A DNA stretch of 64,000 nt, from NCBI GenBank assembly GCA_010279815.1, contig QEOQ01000106.1, positions 32,348-96,347 on the forward strand. The letters are read 5' to 3'. This stretch comes from Brachionus plicatilis. Its lineage: Eukaryota > Rotifera > Eurotatoria > Ploima > Brachionidae. The notes below the pieces were generated by a model. The model did not search any database. It saw only the letters and a program-made list of their open reading frames with translations, and had not been told where the DNA came from. The first letter of the stretch is position 1. Every line of letters starts with the position of its first letter. Below are positions 1 to 10,907 of the stretch, piece after piece. A program made the translations under genes and the position numbers.

Positions 1-1245
1 TGCGAATAAAAATGTAAATTTGAGATAGCAGACATAACTGCTTGGTTGCAGCAATATCTGCGTATGCGCGTTAGTCAGTCACAATAAAAAGAAACTGATT
101 GCATCAGATGGTGACTTTTTGTGTTGTCTTTGTCAAGACACCACATATTTGATAAGAGAACTTTAAAGGGTACCATCTAAAGCATTTTTCATGGATAGTA
201 TCTAGGATAAATTTGGTAAGCAATTGACTATTTGAGAGGTGGAAAGAAATTATTGAGTTTGTTCTAAGAGTGTTTCTTTTAGTTCACTCAATAACTATAA
301 TATCAATTTAATTTATATTAACCTTTACATTGTGCGCTTTTTAATAAAAAATTTTCAAAAAATTAATCAAATAAAATTCGTACTTTTTTAATTAATTAAC
401 TACTAAGCAATAGATTAATTTTTAATAATTCGACTAAAAAACACAAAAACTCCTCCCAACCTCGTATACAAATCTTTTAACATGGCGAAGATTTTTACTC
501 CCATACAACCATTAAAAGACTGAAAAGTATTTTTTAAATATAGTTGTGAACAAATTTTATTTTTTCATTGAAGGACGACATTTTTCAAAAAATTTACTCT
601 ATTTATTTGCATCTTGTAGATGAATAGGGTTAGGAAAAATTTGGAAAAAGAAAAATTATTTAATTTGATAGTTTTTATTATTAGTTCTTTAGATTGATTT
701 GGTTAAATACTAAGATGTTTAAGCTTTACCAGTTCTTTCTCATAGGATTAAAAAAAAAGCAATTTCTCAACACAACACAAGCTTAATGCTTGTATGAGTT
801 ATCATTTGATTCTATTTTGCACATTAATTTTCATATTTTTGTTTAATTTTACTCTTTTAATTTTTTAAAAAATTAAACTAGAACATAAGAAAATAAACAA
901 TAAATAACAAGTGCATAATTTAAAATTTATCTTACAGCTTTTATTATTAGATTTGTAGAAAAGGCATTTTAAATAAAATCAAATTATTTTTTATTAAAGT
1001 TTTTTTTTTATTTTCATTTAAATTCTGGCAAATTGAAAATAATTTGCATTTTTACATTTTCATATTTTTGTATTATTTAAATTTTTTTAGCAATATTTTG
1101 CAAAATTTTCGTTTTCGATTTTCTAAGTAATTATTTTAATTTTCTGTAATATTGCACAAAAATATTAAAAAAAACAAAATGTAAAATTATTTAAATTTTT
1201 TCTATATTTTATTATTCTATATTTTAAATCCCTTTTAATTATTAA
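1..1245. other. Intergenic, 3' side of the ZIP gene
   Basis: No gene can be supported here. Bases 1-300 are less AT-rich than the rest and hold short open stretches on the minus strand, but no recognisable domain. Around 1045-1190 is a degenerate inverted repeat whose arms share the TTTTTGTGCAATATT motif with the hairpin near 27344-27464, so it is probably an old copy of the same foldback family. An AATAAA on the minus strand near 1210 could serve as the poly(A) signal of the ZIP gene that ends at 1246. Confidence 0.5.
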
Positions 1246-4200
1246 TTAACATGAAAATGAAAAAATAGATTGAATTTGCTCTTCGAATAAAGCAATTAAA
1301 AACATAATCATCCATCCGGTGAGAAAAAAGGTCATTACCAAAAAAATTTTTTTCAAATTTGGCTTACCATCTTTGGTCTCAAATTCTTTCATGACTCTCG
1401 GTATCTGCAAAAAATATATATATTTTAAGAACAATTTAGATTTTTCTTTAATTTACCATGCTCACTAGGGAAATGTATATAAAAACACCTGTTGTAATCG
1501 CAAATATCCATTCTCTAAAAACCACATTAGGCTTCAAACTTACTAGGACAAGATAAGCCAATAAACCGGCGCCAGATGTAATAGAATTTAAAATCAAAAC
1601 AGTATAGTGCCTAAAACCAGAACTAGTAAGAACAGCATAGTCGCCCAATTCATGTGGTATTTCATGGAATAAAATTGCCAAACCAGTAGAAAAGCCTAAA
1701 CTAAGAGATTCGGAAAAGGCAGCCGCAATCGCAAAACCGTCTGCTATTTTATGCATTATATCACCAAAAAAAGCTATCCAACCTGTTGCGTGCACAGCTT
1801 AAACAATTAAAAAAATCTTTTAGTTTTTAACAAATTTTATTTTAATTTTTAAATACTTACATTTTAAGTATGTTTTAAGATTGTTTATTTTTACTTGGTT
1901 TGTCTTAATGTTGACAGTGCTCTCTTTTTCAATCACTTCCACTTTGGTCAAAGTATGATTTGTCTTATCATCTTTGTTTTGATTAGATTTATCTTCTGTG
2001 TAATCGATGTCCATGTCATGTTTGTGATGATGGTGAAAAAATGTCTCCAAAAGCCACAAGACAAATATAGCTAAATTTTAAACAATTTAATTTTTTTTTT
2101 AATCAATAACTATTCTTATGATGCAAAAAAAATTATCATCTGATATCATCAAATTTTATAAAATTAAAGTGGTAAAAGAAAAGAAAAAAATTTCGAAATA
2201 AAAATTTTTTTATTTTTAACCGAAAATTTAATTGATATAAAAATTTAAATTAATATAAAAATTTTTGAAAATCAAAATTAAATTGGTGTTGTGAAATTCA
2301 AATACAAATTGAACAAAAATTCTTCCTTTTTTGATGAATTAAAATTAAAGGTATTAAAAAATACTTTAAAAAATACTTCAAAAAAAGTGAAACATACTTT
2401 GTTGCACTTATTTAACTTATAATGATTTTTCTCATGTTTTAATAAGACAAAAAATAAAATATAAATAAGATATCAATTGAATATTGGTTTAATTTACTAA
2501 AAAAAATAAAATCTTTTTGCAGTATTTTTTTAAGTATATTTAATTAACTTTAATTTTAATTCATCAAAAAATGAAGAATTTTTCTTCAATTTGTATTTGA
2601 ATTTCACAATACCAATTTAATTTTTATTTTCAAAAATTTTTATATAAAATTCTCAGTCAATTTTAATTTAATTAAATCCATAATTTGTTACTAAATTTTA
2701 AAACAGTTACTAAAATAAACTTTATTCATCTAATCATATTCATTTATGTTTAAATTATTGAATATTAAACATTCAAAAATTTATCATTTTTTCTTAATTA
2801 TTTTTAGTTAAAAAAATTTAATATGATTTTGTTTTTGAAATTAAATTTAAGAAAACTTAAAATTTTTCAAGTTCTTAATTCAAGTCTCATATTTTTCCAA
2901 AAATTTTAAAAAGACTTAAATAAAGAACTTTTAGTTCCTAGTAGCTTGTTTATCATAAAAAAAATTATTTATTATTAATGGAATTAAATTTTACAGTGAA
3001 AATTTTATCACTTTCAAATTTAAAATCAAAAATAAAATTTTGTTTTCAAGTTCAGTTTAATTTAAAAGAATTTTTCTAAATAAATGATTAATAAAAAATT
3101 TGAATTTTACTTGCTAGAGTGACTGTCATTTTCCACATAGGATCACGGTGATCTCTTTCAGTCTCGGTTGAATGATCATGGGAATGATCATCATCTGAAT
3201 GGTCATGGGAGTGAACACCCAAAGCCTCAAAGGAAAAAGATTATTTATTATTTTAGAAAGAGGAACTGGTAAATATCGGAACCCGTAGATCAAAATAAAT
3301 CGTAAATTTTAGTTTAAATCAAATTCTTAACTTATAATTTAATTTAAACTCTTAAGTAAAAAATGTTGCTGAAAAATTAAAATTTTCATTTTTACAACTA
3401 GTGGACCACAAAAAATTATAAAATAAAGTATGAATTCTATAATTTTATAATACAAAGCTGATTTGACAAGTGGATTTCTAGTAATTTTACGTAAAATTAC
3501 GTAAATTTACTTAAAAATGAAAAGGCCAAAAAAAGTCACATTTTTTTGATTTTTTAATATTTTCTAATAAATTTTGAAAAAAACACTTTCTATATATTTT
3601 TTTTATATTTTGCCAAGAGTTACTTTTTTTACTATTTTTACCAACTTTTTCGTAAATATAGGTAAAAATAGGTAAAATATGGTAAAAAAAATTTTTTTTG
3701 GCAAAATATAAAAAAATAAATAGAAACTACTTTTTTCAAAATTTATTAGAAAATATTAAAAAATCAAAAAATGCGCTTTTTTTGAACTTTTCATTTTTAC
3801 CAATTATTACGTAAATTTACGTAATATTACTAGAAATCCACTTGTAAAATCGGCATTTTACTTAAAATTGTAAATAAATTTTAACAAAAACAGAATTTAA
3901 ATCAAAACTAAAACTGGTCATAAAATTAACATGAAAATTTTTTCAAGTCATTTTTAAGGCCAATTGTTCGTTAAAATTATTTGAAGATTTTTTTAGGCAA
4001 TTCATATGATCAGTGGGCCACGAAAATAACCAGTGACCAGAAAATGGATCAGTAATTTACAGTGGGAATAATGTGCAAAAGAGCATCGCTAAGCAAAGTC
4101 CCAATAGCTAGTCCTTTCAGAGCCAAAGTCAACAATTTCAATGATTCTTTAAATTTTCCCAGTAGGCTCACACAAATCATTGAAATCAACCAAATTAACA

Positions 4201-4811
4201 CAACTGACAGTGAACCATACAAATATTCTAATTAAAAAATTAAATTTTTAAATTATTATAATAAAAATTTAAAAAAAAAAAGTACTATCTATATTTGATG
4301 CTTCACATATTTTTACTTCTACATGATCATGTTCATGCGTGTGACACTCAATGTTAAGATTCAGCCATATTAAAGCCGGACTCATTTCTTCAAATAAACT
4401 CTTTGTAATGAGAACATTTGGATTATGTAAGTGAAATATGCTTAAAATTTGGTCGCTTGAGTAGCACTTAAAAATAAATTTAAAACAAAATAATAAAATT
4501 GAATCAGCAAATGGACTTACCAGGCTTAAATTATCAGATTTGGACTTTAAAAGGGAACGATAATGATCGTGGTCATTGTGATCATGTTCGTCATGGTCAT
4601 GATAGTCAATGTTTAATTTTTGAATAATATCTTTAAAATTATTTTGAGTTATAGTAGTTTGATTCGAATAAAGCTCGAATATTTGATCTAAAAACCAAGA
4701 TTTGTCTGGAAGGCCTTGGTGCAAATGTTCATGATCTGTATCAGCATTCAAATTTGCATTTAAAGCCGGTATGTAAATAAAAGTTATTAATATTAATGCT
4801 TGTACTTTCAT
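1246..4811 (-). CDS. ZIP (SLC39, LIV-1 subfamily) zinc/metal transporter, 7 exons
   Basis: Exons read on the minus strand: 4811-4521, 4466-4286, 4227-4061, 3225-3111, 2070-1861, 1797-1457, 1404-1246. Together they make 487 residues in one frame with GT-AG introns. The product starts with a signal peptide (MKVQALILITFIYIPALNA). A His/Asp-rich extracellular domain with paired cysteines follows (CYSSDQIL to CEAS). Then come the ZIP membrane segments: TM2 with GTLLSDALLHIIP, a His-rich cytosolic loop (HSHDHSDDDHSHDH and HHHHKH), TM4 with HKIADGFAIAAAF, TM5 with HEIPHELGDYAVL, and a last TM ending MFLIALFEEQI. HEIPHELGD marks the LIV-1 branch, which imports Zn2+ (sometimes Fe or Mn) into the cytosol. 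The usual HNxxDG of TM4 reads HKxxDG here: Lys replaces a metal-lining Asn. Introns 3 and 4 contain foldback elements. The family is certain; the human orthologue is not. Confidence 0.93.
2228..2680. repeat. Foldback element in ZIP intron 4
   Basis: Bases 2228-2355 and 2545-2680 are near-identical when one is reverse-complemented; a shared core is GTGAAATTCAAATACAAATT. About 190 bases of AT-rich spacer separate the arms. This is the shape of a non-coding foldback miniature transposon inside an intron. Ends and target duplication were not resolved. Confidence 0.75.
3453..3858. repeat. TA-flanked foldback miniature element (GATTTGACAAGTGG family) in ZIP intron 3
   Basis: The left end reads GCTGATTTGACAAGTGG and the right end is its inverse (CCACTTGTAAAATCGGC), with TA on the outside at both ends. 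The arms extend inward through TAC-GTAAATTT-rich sequence for most of the 400 bases, so the element can fold into one long hairpin. Copies with the same ends lie at 26286-26538 and, more distantly, at 25519-26068, 27756 and 28408. TA flanks and CAGT-like ends suggest mobilisation by a Tc1/mariner-superfamily transposase (inference). Confidence 0.8.
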
Positions 4812-5995
4812 TGTATGATTTTTTTTCCGATTTTAACTACTTAAATTTTAAGACTAAATTTTAGAAGCTTAAATAGCAATAGATAATTAGTTTATTTATT
4901 ATGTGATAAAGCTTTCACATTTAGTTTGATAAGATTTTCACATTGTTAAATTTAGATATCCTTAACACAAAATGTCTGCTCATGTTTTTATTATCACTTA
5001 ATCCTTTAACTTTTTATTATTGCATTAAATAAAACTTAAAGTTTTTATTTTTTAATTATATTCTATCTAATTTAGCTGTTATCTTATCAAATGATTAAAA
5101 GTTGATAGATAATTTTTTTTTATTAAGAGTTATTTCTTTAGACCTTGAAACGAAAAGAGAAAATTTTCCTATGTATCACTTAACTGCATGGCTTAAATGT
5201 GAAATAAGAAAAACAAATTGTTAGTCAAAAAATTTTTTTATTAAAACATAAAATATCAATTTTTTAAATGTTTTCATTTTAAATGATGACTTTTTATCTC
5301 TTCTCTTCTGATTTATCCATTTTATAACGGGATGTAGAATTGAAAATGACTAAAATCAAAACTTCAATTTTAATAAAAACTAAAATCTTTTAAAATAAAA
5401 ACCTCAAGTTTCTATTAACAAAAAAATTATTTCCAAATTATGAAGTCAATCATGACGTATTTTATTGGGTCTATCGAAAACTTTTGCAGTAAGATCTAAA
5501 GAAATATTGAGACTATGGCTGATAGACCTATTCCAAAACCGGTTTTTAAAGAGAATTTTAAATCATTAAGATACACGAAGCTTTTAAATGAAATAAACTT
5601 TTGAATTTTAGTTATGAAAAAATATTTCCATTGACTTGAAACAACCATTTTTTTCAAGAAAACTAGAGAACCCAGTTATTAGTAAACGATGTGGACAATG
5701 ATATGGGTTTAATTTTGTAATTAAAAATTTATAGCATTTGTATTTAGTATCAAAATTTTTATTCTAAGTGAGTACCAATCTTTTTTTTATCATAAAAAAC
5801 TATTGGGAATGGTAAAACCTGCCATAAATCCTTGCAATTTGCCCCGAGGTTCTAGTGTTTAAAGAACAATAAGTCTAAGACACCTAGGACTCGGTTAAAA
5901 CTCCTACTTTTTTAAATTTTATTTTCACTTTAACCCCATGGCTTTCAAAAAAATTAAAAAATTCAACTATTATCTCAGTGTGCTTTATTTTAATT
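4812..5995. other. Intergenic, upstream of ZIP
   Basis: AT-rich, with no supportable gene. It would hold the ZIP promoter immediately right of 4811; no clear TATA box or other site could be assigned with confidence. Confidence 0.5.
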
Positions 5996-6303
5996 CAGAG
6001 TTGTTTAAAAGTCACAAGTCTCAAGTCAAGTCCAAGTCCGAAATTTATTTTTTCTCTTTTTTTCTAAAGTCCGACCAAAGACTTTAATTTTTTTAAAAAT
6101 TTTCATTCAAAAGTCCAAGTCCAGGCTTTAAAATTTTGAATACTGAAGAAGAAATTTATGCTAAAATTGTAACAAAATTCTGATTTATGGCAAATCTATT
6201 GCATTAGACAACCCAAGAGTATAAAAATTTTTTGATATGAAGCCTGATCTAGCAAATTTAAAAAAAAATTTTAAAGTCAGGACTTGGACTTATTTGTTCT
6301 CTT
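5996..6303. repeat. hAT-like miniature element (CAGAGTTG family), right end truncated
   Basis: It begins CAGAGTTGTTTAAAAGTC and carries the family's internal sequence (AAGTCAAGTCCAAGTCC, then GCCTGATCTAGCAAATTT). The same interior is seen in the complete copies at 39083-39332 and 39638-39856. The right end stops near 6303, where the retroelement fragment begins, so the copy was broken by, or fused to, that insertion. Confidence 0.7.
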
Positions 6304-6304
6304 T

Positions 6305-6994
6305 TAATACGTTTTAATTAAATAATTATAATATTTAAAAGATGTCGCTTCAACTCATCAAGAACATCGCAATCCACGAATATTTCGTGTTTTTGATGAT
6401 TTTCAATAATTTTTTGTTCATGGTCAGTTAACTTGGATACATCTACACTCGCGAAGTATTCTTCTACGAATGTCCTAAAAGTTTCAAATTTAAAATCTTC
6501 GTTGTACCTTTGTTGATTACTGAAATCTTTTACTTTATCAGTTTTAAAACGCTTAAAAGCTGCTTCGTCAAACGTTCTACCCTCTCTGCAATACCAAGCG
6601 AGAGTCTTGAATAACGCCTTAGTACCAACGAACTTATCCATTTGATTAACGATTAGTTTGTGTAACAAATCGCCGTCACTCTGGAATTGTAATCCTACCT
6701 AACTAGTTTAGAGTTGGAAAAAGTCCGGTTATACCCTTTAGGTACCATCTGTTAGGGTGTTTACCGCGAACTCAAACTTTCTCTTTGAGTTTTTCTTTTG
6801 TTGGTTGCAAACACCGCTGCCACCAACTATGTCACGCCAATAAATGGATGACACAAGCAAGGATAAATAAAAGACAGTTTTATTTCACTTGCCAGTAAGG
6901 AGAATATATATTATATATCTGCTCTGGTAGCTGGCTCGAACATTTATTTATGAATCAGTATATTGGTGGCACAAAGGATGTTTCAGCTGCTACA
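6305..6994 (-). mobile_element. LTR retrotransposon fragment: 5' LTR, primer site and gag start
   Basis: On the minus strand a 165-base LTR runs from 6994 (TGTAGCAGCTGAAAC) to 6830 (GGCGTGACA), with TG...CA ends and an AATAAA. It is followed at once by TAGTTGGTGGCAGCGG, a sequence of the kind found at the primer-binding site of Ty3/gypsy-like elements. An open frame then follows at 6668-6318 (116 codons; contains GTKALFKTLAWYC and FETFRTFVEEYF), which I take to be the start of gag from its position alone. Everything 3' of it (pol and 3' LTR) is missing. The fragment lies between broken copies of the CAGAGTTG element. Confidence 0.65.
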
Positions 6995-7199
6995 ATTTAC
7001 AGAACATGTTTTGGCCGTTCAGAACTTAAGCTTTGGAATTTTTAAAATTTTGTTTTTGTTTTTTGTACCAAATTTCACAATGCCTTTTTTTAATATTTTA
7101 CCAAAAGTTACTTTTTTTCCATATTTTACCTAATTTTACGCAAAAATTAGTAAAAAACAGTAAAAAAAAGTAACTTTTGGTAAATATAAAAAAATAAAT

Positions 7200-7329
7200 A
7201 GAAACTACTTTTTTTAAGTCCCAAAAAAAGTCCAAGTCCAGACTTTTTTTTTTAAATTTGCTTTATAAATTAAAAAAAGAAGTCCGGACTTGGACTTGAC
7301 TTAAGACTTGTGACTTTTAAGCAACTCTG
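7200..7329. repeat. Right-hand end of a CAGAGTTG-family element
   Basis: The sequence contains GTCCGGACTTGGACTTGACT and ends GCAACTCTG at 7329, the inverse of the family's CAGAGTTG end. The 8 bases outside it (CTTAAAAG) do not match those left of 5996 (TTTTAATT), so the two ends probably did not arise from one intact insertion. Confidence 0.6.
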
Positions 7330-7449
7330 CTTAAAAGTGAAGCTTTCATCTGATGAGACCAATATAGGACGAAACTTTAAAATTGTCAGCTTTACTTTTA
7401 CGATCTTGAATGAGGGTGAAAAAGCAAAAACAGCTATTGGGAACTACAC

Positions 7450-7812
7450 TCTTGGCTGGCATTGTGAATTTTCGAACAAAAAACAAAGACAAAAATCTTA
7501 AAACGAAATAAATTTTTTACTATGAGTCTAAAAATTGTTCTGCAAAATGTTTCAGCTGATACAATCTTAATACCACTCAAATAAAGTATCTGCAATACCT
7601 CTGCAATTTTATTTTAATGATCTTCTGATACATTTAGTGCTTTGCAGACTTGCAGAGTTTTTGCATAGACTTTATTTGAGTGGTAGAAAGTTTGTACCAG
7701 CTGGTACATTTTGCAGAACAATTTTTAGACTCATAGTAAAAAAGTTATTTCTTTTTAAGATTTTTGTTTTTGTTCTTTGTTTCAAATTTCACAATGCCAT
7801 CTTGGCTTATCT
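7450..7812. repeat. Long inverted repeat with coding-like arms
   Basis: Bases about 7450-7600 match the reverse complement of 7655-7812 (for example ACTATGAGTCTAAAAATTG and ACCACTCAAATAAAGT). The left arm overlaps an open plus-strand stretch (about 7310-7501) with a protein-like composition, but no family was recognised. It may be a foldback element that captured a coding fragment. Confidence 0.65.
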
Positions 7813-8181
7813 ATATTAATTGAAGATTATGAAGGTCTTGAAGAACTTTTAAAAAATTAATAAGAAAGAATGAAAGATTTTGCTCACATCAAATTTAACA
7901 GTCATAAATTCAATGTATATTTCTTGTTTTGTTCAGATTGGAAATTAACAAAAGTAAAAAGTATTCTTTAACAGATCCCCAATTGAACGCTCGAACCCAC
8001 GAGCAACAAGAAAGTATGATGTAAAAAACAAGATTCAATTGCGAAAGGCTACAAAAATGAAAATTTATCATAAAATTTTAAGTTTTCGGGTGTTTTATCG
8101 ATACCATTTGTTTTTAAAGGTAATTAAAGTCTTAAAAAGGCTCTTCATCAGAGGTATCTGCTCGCTTGATAACATCAATAG

Positions 8182-8687
8182 CAGAGTTGTTCCTCAAGTC
8201 GCTATTTTTCAAGTCTTTCGACCATAAAGTCAAGTCAAGTCAAAACTTGACTTGATTTTTTTAAGATTTTTCAAGTCAAGTCTAAACTTGACTTGACTTT
8301 TTTTATGAGTAAAAAGTCAAGTCTTAACTTGACTCGATTTTTTTTATATTTTTCAAAAGATTATTTCATAAATTTATAATTTTTTGGTTAAAAAAATGAT
8401 TCAATTAAAAATGTAAACGTTAAAAAGATTTTAGAGAATAAAAAATCTAAATTCAATTTTTACATAAACTATAATTTAGTAAAAATAAAATCAGACAAAA
8501 CATCAACTCAAGTTACTTTTTAACTTTTTCCTTGAAAAAAAAAAGTCAAGTCAAGTCGTGACTTGACTTTTTACCCATTAAAAAATTTCAAGTCAAGTCG
8601 TGACTTGACTTTTTACTGAAAAAAAAAATTCAAGTCAAGTCGTGACTTGGACTTGACTTGAGACTTGAGACTTGATGAACAACTCTG
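8182..8687. repeat. Complete hAT-like miniature element with 8-base target duplication
   Basis: The ends are CAGAGTTGTTC and GAACAACTCTG. They are flanked by perfect direct copies of ATCAATAG at 8174-8181 and 8688-8695. An 8-base duplication and a CAG-type terminus are typical of hAT transposons. The interior is packed with inverted AAGTCAAGTC/GACTTGACTT runs and has no coding sequence, so it depends on a transposase supplied elsewhere. Confidence 0.88.
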
Positions 8688-8695
8688 ATCAATAG

Positions 8696-8939
8696 TGATA
8701 TAAACATCACAGAAGTCAGATATATACAGAATAATTAGAGAATTTAGGAGTAGTTGGATAATATGGGCGAAAAATGAGATTTCTGGGAAATAGGGGACTA
8801 ATAAGCAAAAGAAAGACATGATGGGGTTTTAGTGAGACATTTAGAGAATAGTGAGATAATTAAGCTAACGTTTCATATATTGGGGGAAATGATTTAAATC
8901 TTGGGATAAGAGAGATATTTGGGGAAAAAATAATATATA
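8696..8939. other. Short stretch with purine-rich repeats
   Basis: It holds loosely repeated GGGAAATxxxxxAxATAAG-like purine-rich phrases (for example GAGATTTCTGGGAAATAGGG and TGGGGGAAATGA). No gene or defined element was recognised. Confidence 0.35.
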
Positions 8940-10718
8940 CAGTGTTATGCTTTAAACCACAGAAGGGGTAATATTACATCATTTTACGTAAATTTACATC
9001 AAAATCTGATTACATAAAATTAAATCAAAAGGAGGATGTAATAAAATGTTTGTTTACGTAAAATGATGTAATATTACGTTATTTGACAAAAATGTTGACG
9101 GACAAGAAAGCCGAATTCTTTGAACAAAAATTTGATTTTTATTGAATTTTTAAAGTTTTTTTAAATATTTTTCAACTTGAAATTTTACATTATCTTACAT
9201 TTTATTACATATTTTTACACAAAATAATGTTATAAACTATATAAAAAGCTTGAAATAAATACTATACATTACCAGACATGTTATGTCTAATAACGGTTCA
9301 TTATCAAATTAACATCAAACTGATTGATCTATAATTTATTTAACAAAAACATTCAATATTTTAAATAATTCAGGTTAAGTTCAAATGTATAACTTTTGTA
9401 TCCATTAAAAGTGGCATGACATGTCAAGTAATTGATTTTGAAAATATTTATTTTTTCTCGATTACTAAAAAAAGGTATCCATGAATTTCGACAAATTTTA
9501 TTCGGACAAAATATTTTCGACAAGTTAATTTCGACAAATTTAATTTAGAACATAATTAATTCGACTGAATTCGACTAAAAAATAATCAAGTATATTTTCG
9601 CTGTATGCTTTTTCGACAAAAAATCATTGGACAAAATTAAAAAAAAATGGATAACTTGATTAGTCAATTTGAAGAATTAAGCTTAGAATTAAATTTAATA
9701 CGATCATCACGTAACAAAAACAAAAATTAAATAGTTGTCTAATTAATTACAAATTTGAAGAAGTTTTATCTTTTATAAAATTTGTTTCTAATTGTAAATA
9801 ATTGAATTAAAAAAAAAAGAAATGTAAAAAAAATATAATGACTTTATAGATTTAATTGATTTTTCTTTAGTAATAAATTTTTGTCTAAATTTTATCTTGT
9901 CGAGTTTATCATTTGCCGAAATTAATTGTGTCAAAATTAACACTTTTTTGGTCAAAATTATCTTTGTCGAAATTTACTTGTCGAAATTATACTATACTAA
10001 ATAAATTTGTCGAAAAATAGCATATCCCTAAAAAAAATATCAATTTATATTTTGATCTTTTTATCTTGATCTCAAACTTCAATTTGCCAAATTTTCTTTA
10101 TTTCTCTTATTAATAAGATAATTAAATAATAATTCGATGTCTACTCATTTTTATGCTGATGCAATTTACAAGCTAGTTTGGTAAGGGCTCCCTATACTAA
10201 CTGTAGGAACTATTGATAAAAATAGAGTTTTCCATTCTTTTGGATTAGTAGTAAGTTCAAATTAAAAAATGGAGGATTTTGAATTTTTATATTCAAGTGT
10301 TCGAATTTTTCTTATACCCAATAATAATTTTTATACATAATACCCAATAATCTTTTTTATAGTTCTCGAAAATAATTTTTAGGTACCGAGTTTTTATTTC
10401 TTTTTCAATAATTTTGACAAAAACTAAATACCCAAAAAAAATTTATTTTTACACCCAAATAATTAATATAAATACCCATTTTATAATAATCCAATTAAAT
10501 TTTCAGCAAAATTCACTGGTTATGATGTTTCTTGTTTCATTTTGAATAATTAAACTTTATTTTTCATTTTATTTAAAAAATAATTCCATGTTTTCAAAGG
10601 ATTCAAAGGTATTTACAAATATAATAACAAATCAAAAATCTTCTAAACTAATCTTCGAAAAATATTTATTAAATCTTTATCATAAATAACCCCTTCTGCG
10701 GTTTAAAGTAAAACATTG
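8940..10718. mobile_element. TA-flanked element with CAGTGTTATGCTTTAAACC ends
   Basis: The left end from 8940 is CAGTGTTATGCTTTAAACC, continuing ACAGAAGGGG. The right end, inverted from 10718, is CAATGTTTTACTTTAAACC, continuing GCAGAAGGGG. Both are flanked by TA. A second small palindrome of TTACATCATTTTACGTAAA type sits at 8970-9080, and another complete element is nested at 9474-10028. No transposase was recognised inside, so this is a non-autonomous or decayed TA-inserting transposon. Confidence 0.65.
9474..10028. mobile_element. Nested foldback element with ATTTCGACAA repeats
   Basis: It starts GGTATCCATGAATTTCGAC and ends with the partial inverse TCGAAAAATAGCATATCCC. It is flanked by direct copies of TAAAAAAA (9466-9473 and 10029-10036), although that duplication is low-complexity. 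Both arms repeat TTTCGACAAATTT-like words. A 27-codon open frame from 9648 (MDNLISQFEELSLELN...) may be the relic of a transposase or gag start; it is not recognised. Confidence 0.65.
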
Positions 10719-10907
10719 TAGAATAAATGACGGAATTTTGACCAAATTTTTTTTAAGAAAACAAAATGGAAATGTGAAAGAGGTTTTTTGTTTTTCAAAA
10801 AATTTATTTAAAAAAATAAAAAAAAAAAGTTTCATTTATAATCACTAATAGAATTTAAAAAATTTAAAATGTTTGTTATCGCATATCAAGAATTAATATA
10901 AATAATT
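10719..10907. other. Short intergenic stretch 3' of the EGF-protease gene
   Basis: AT-rich, with homopolymer A and T runs. No feature was recognised apart from being downstream of the protease stop codon at 10908. Confidence 0.4.
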
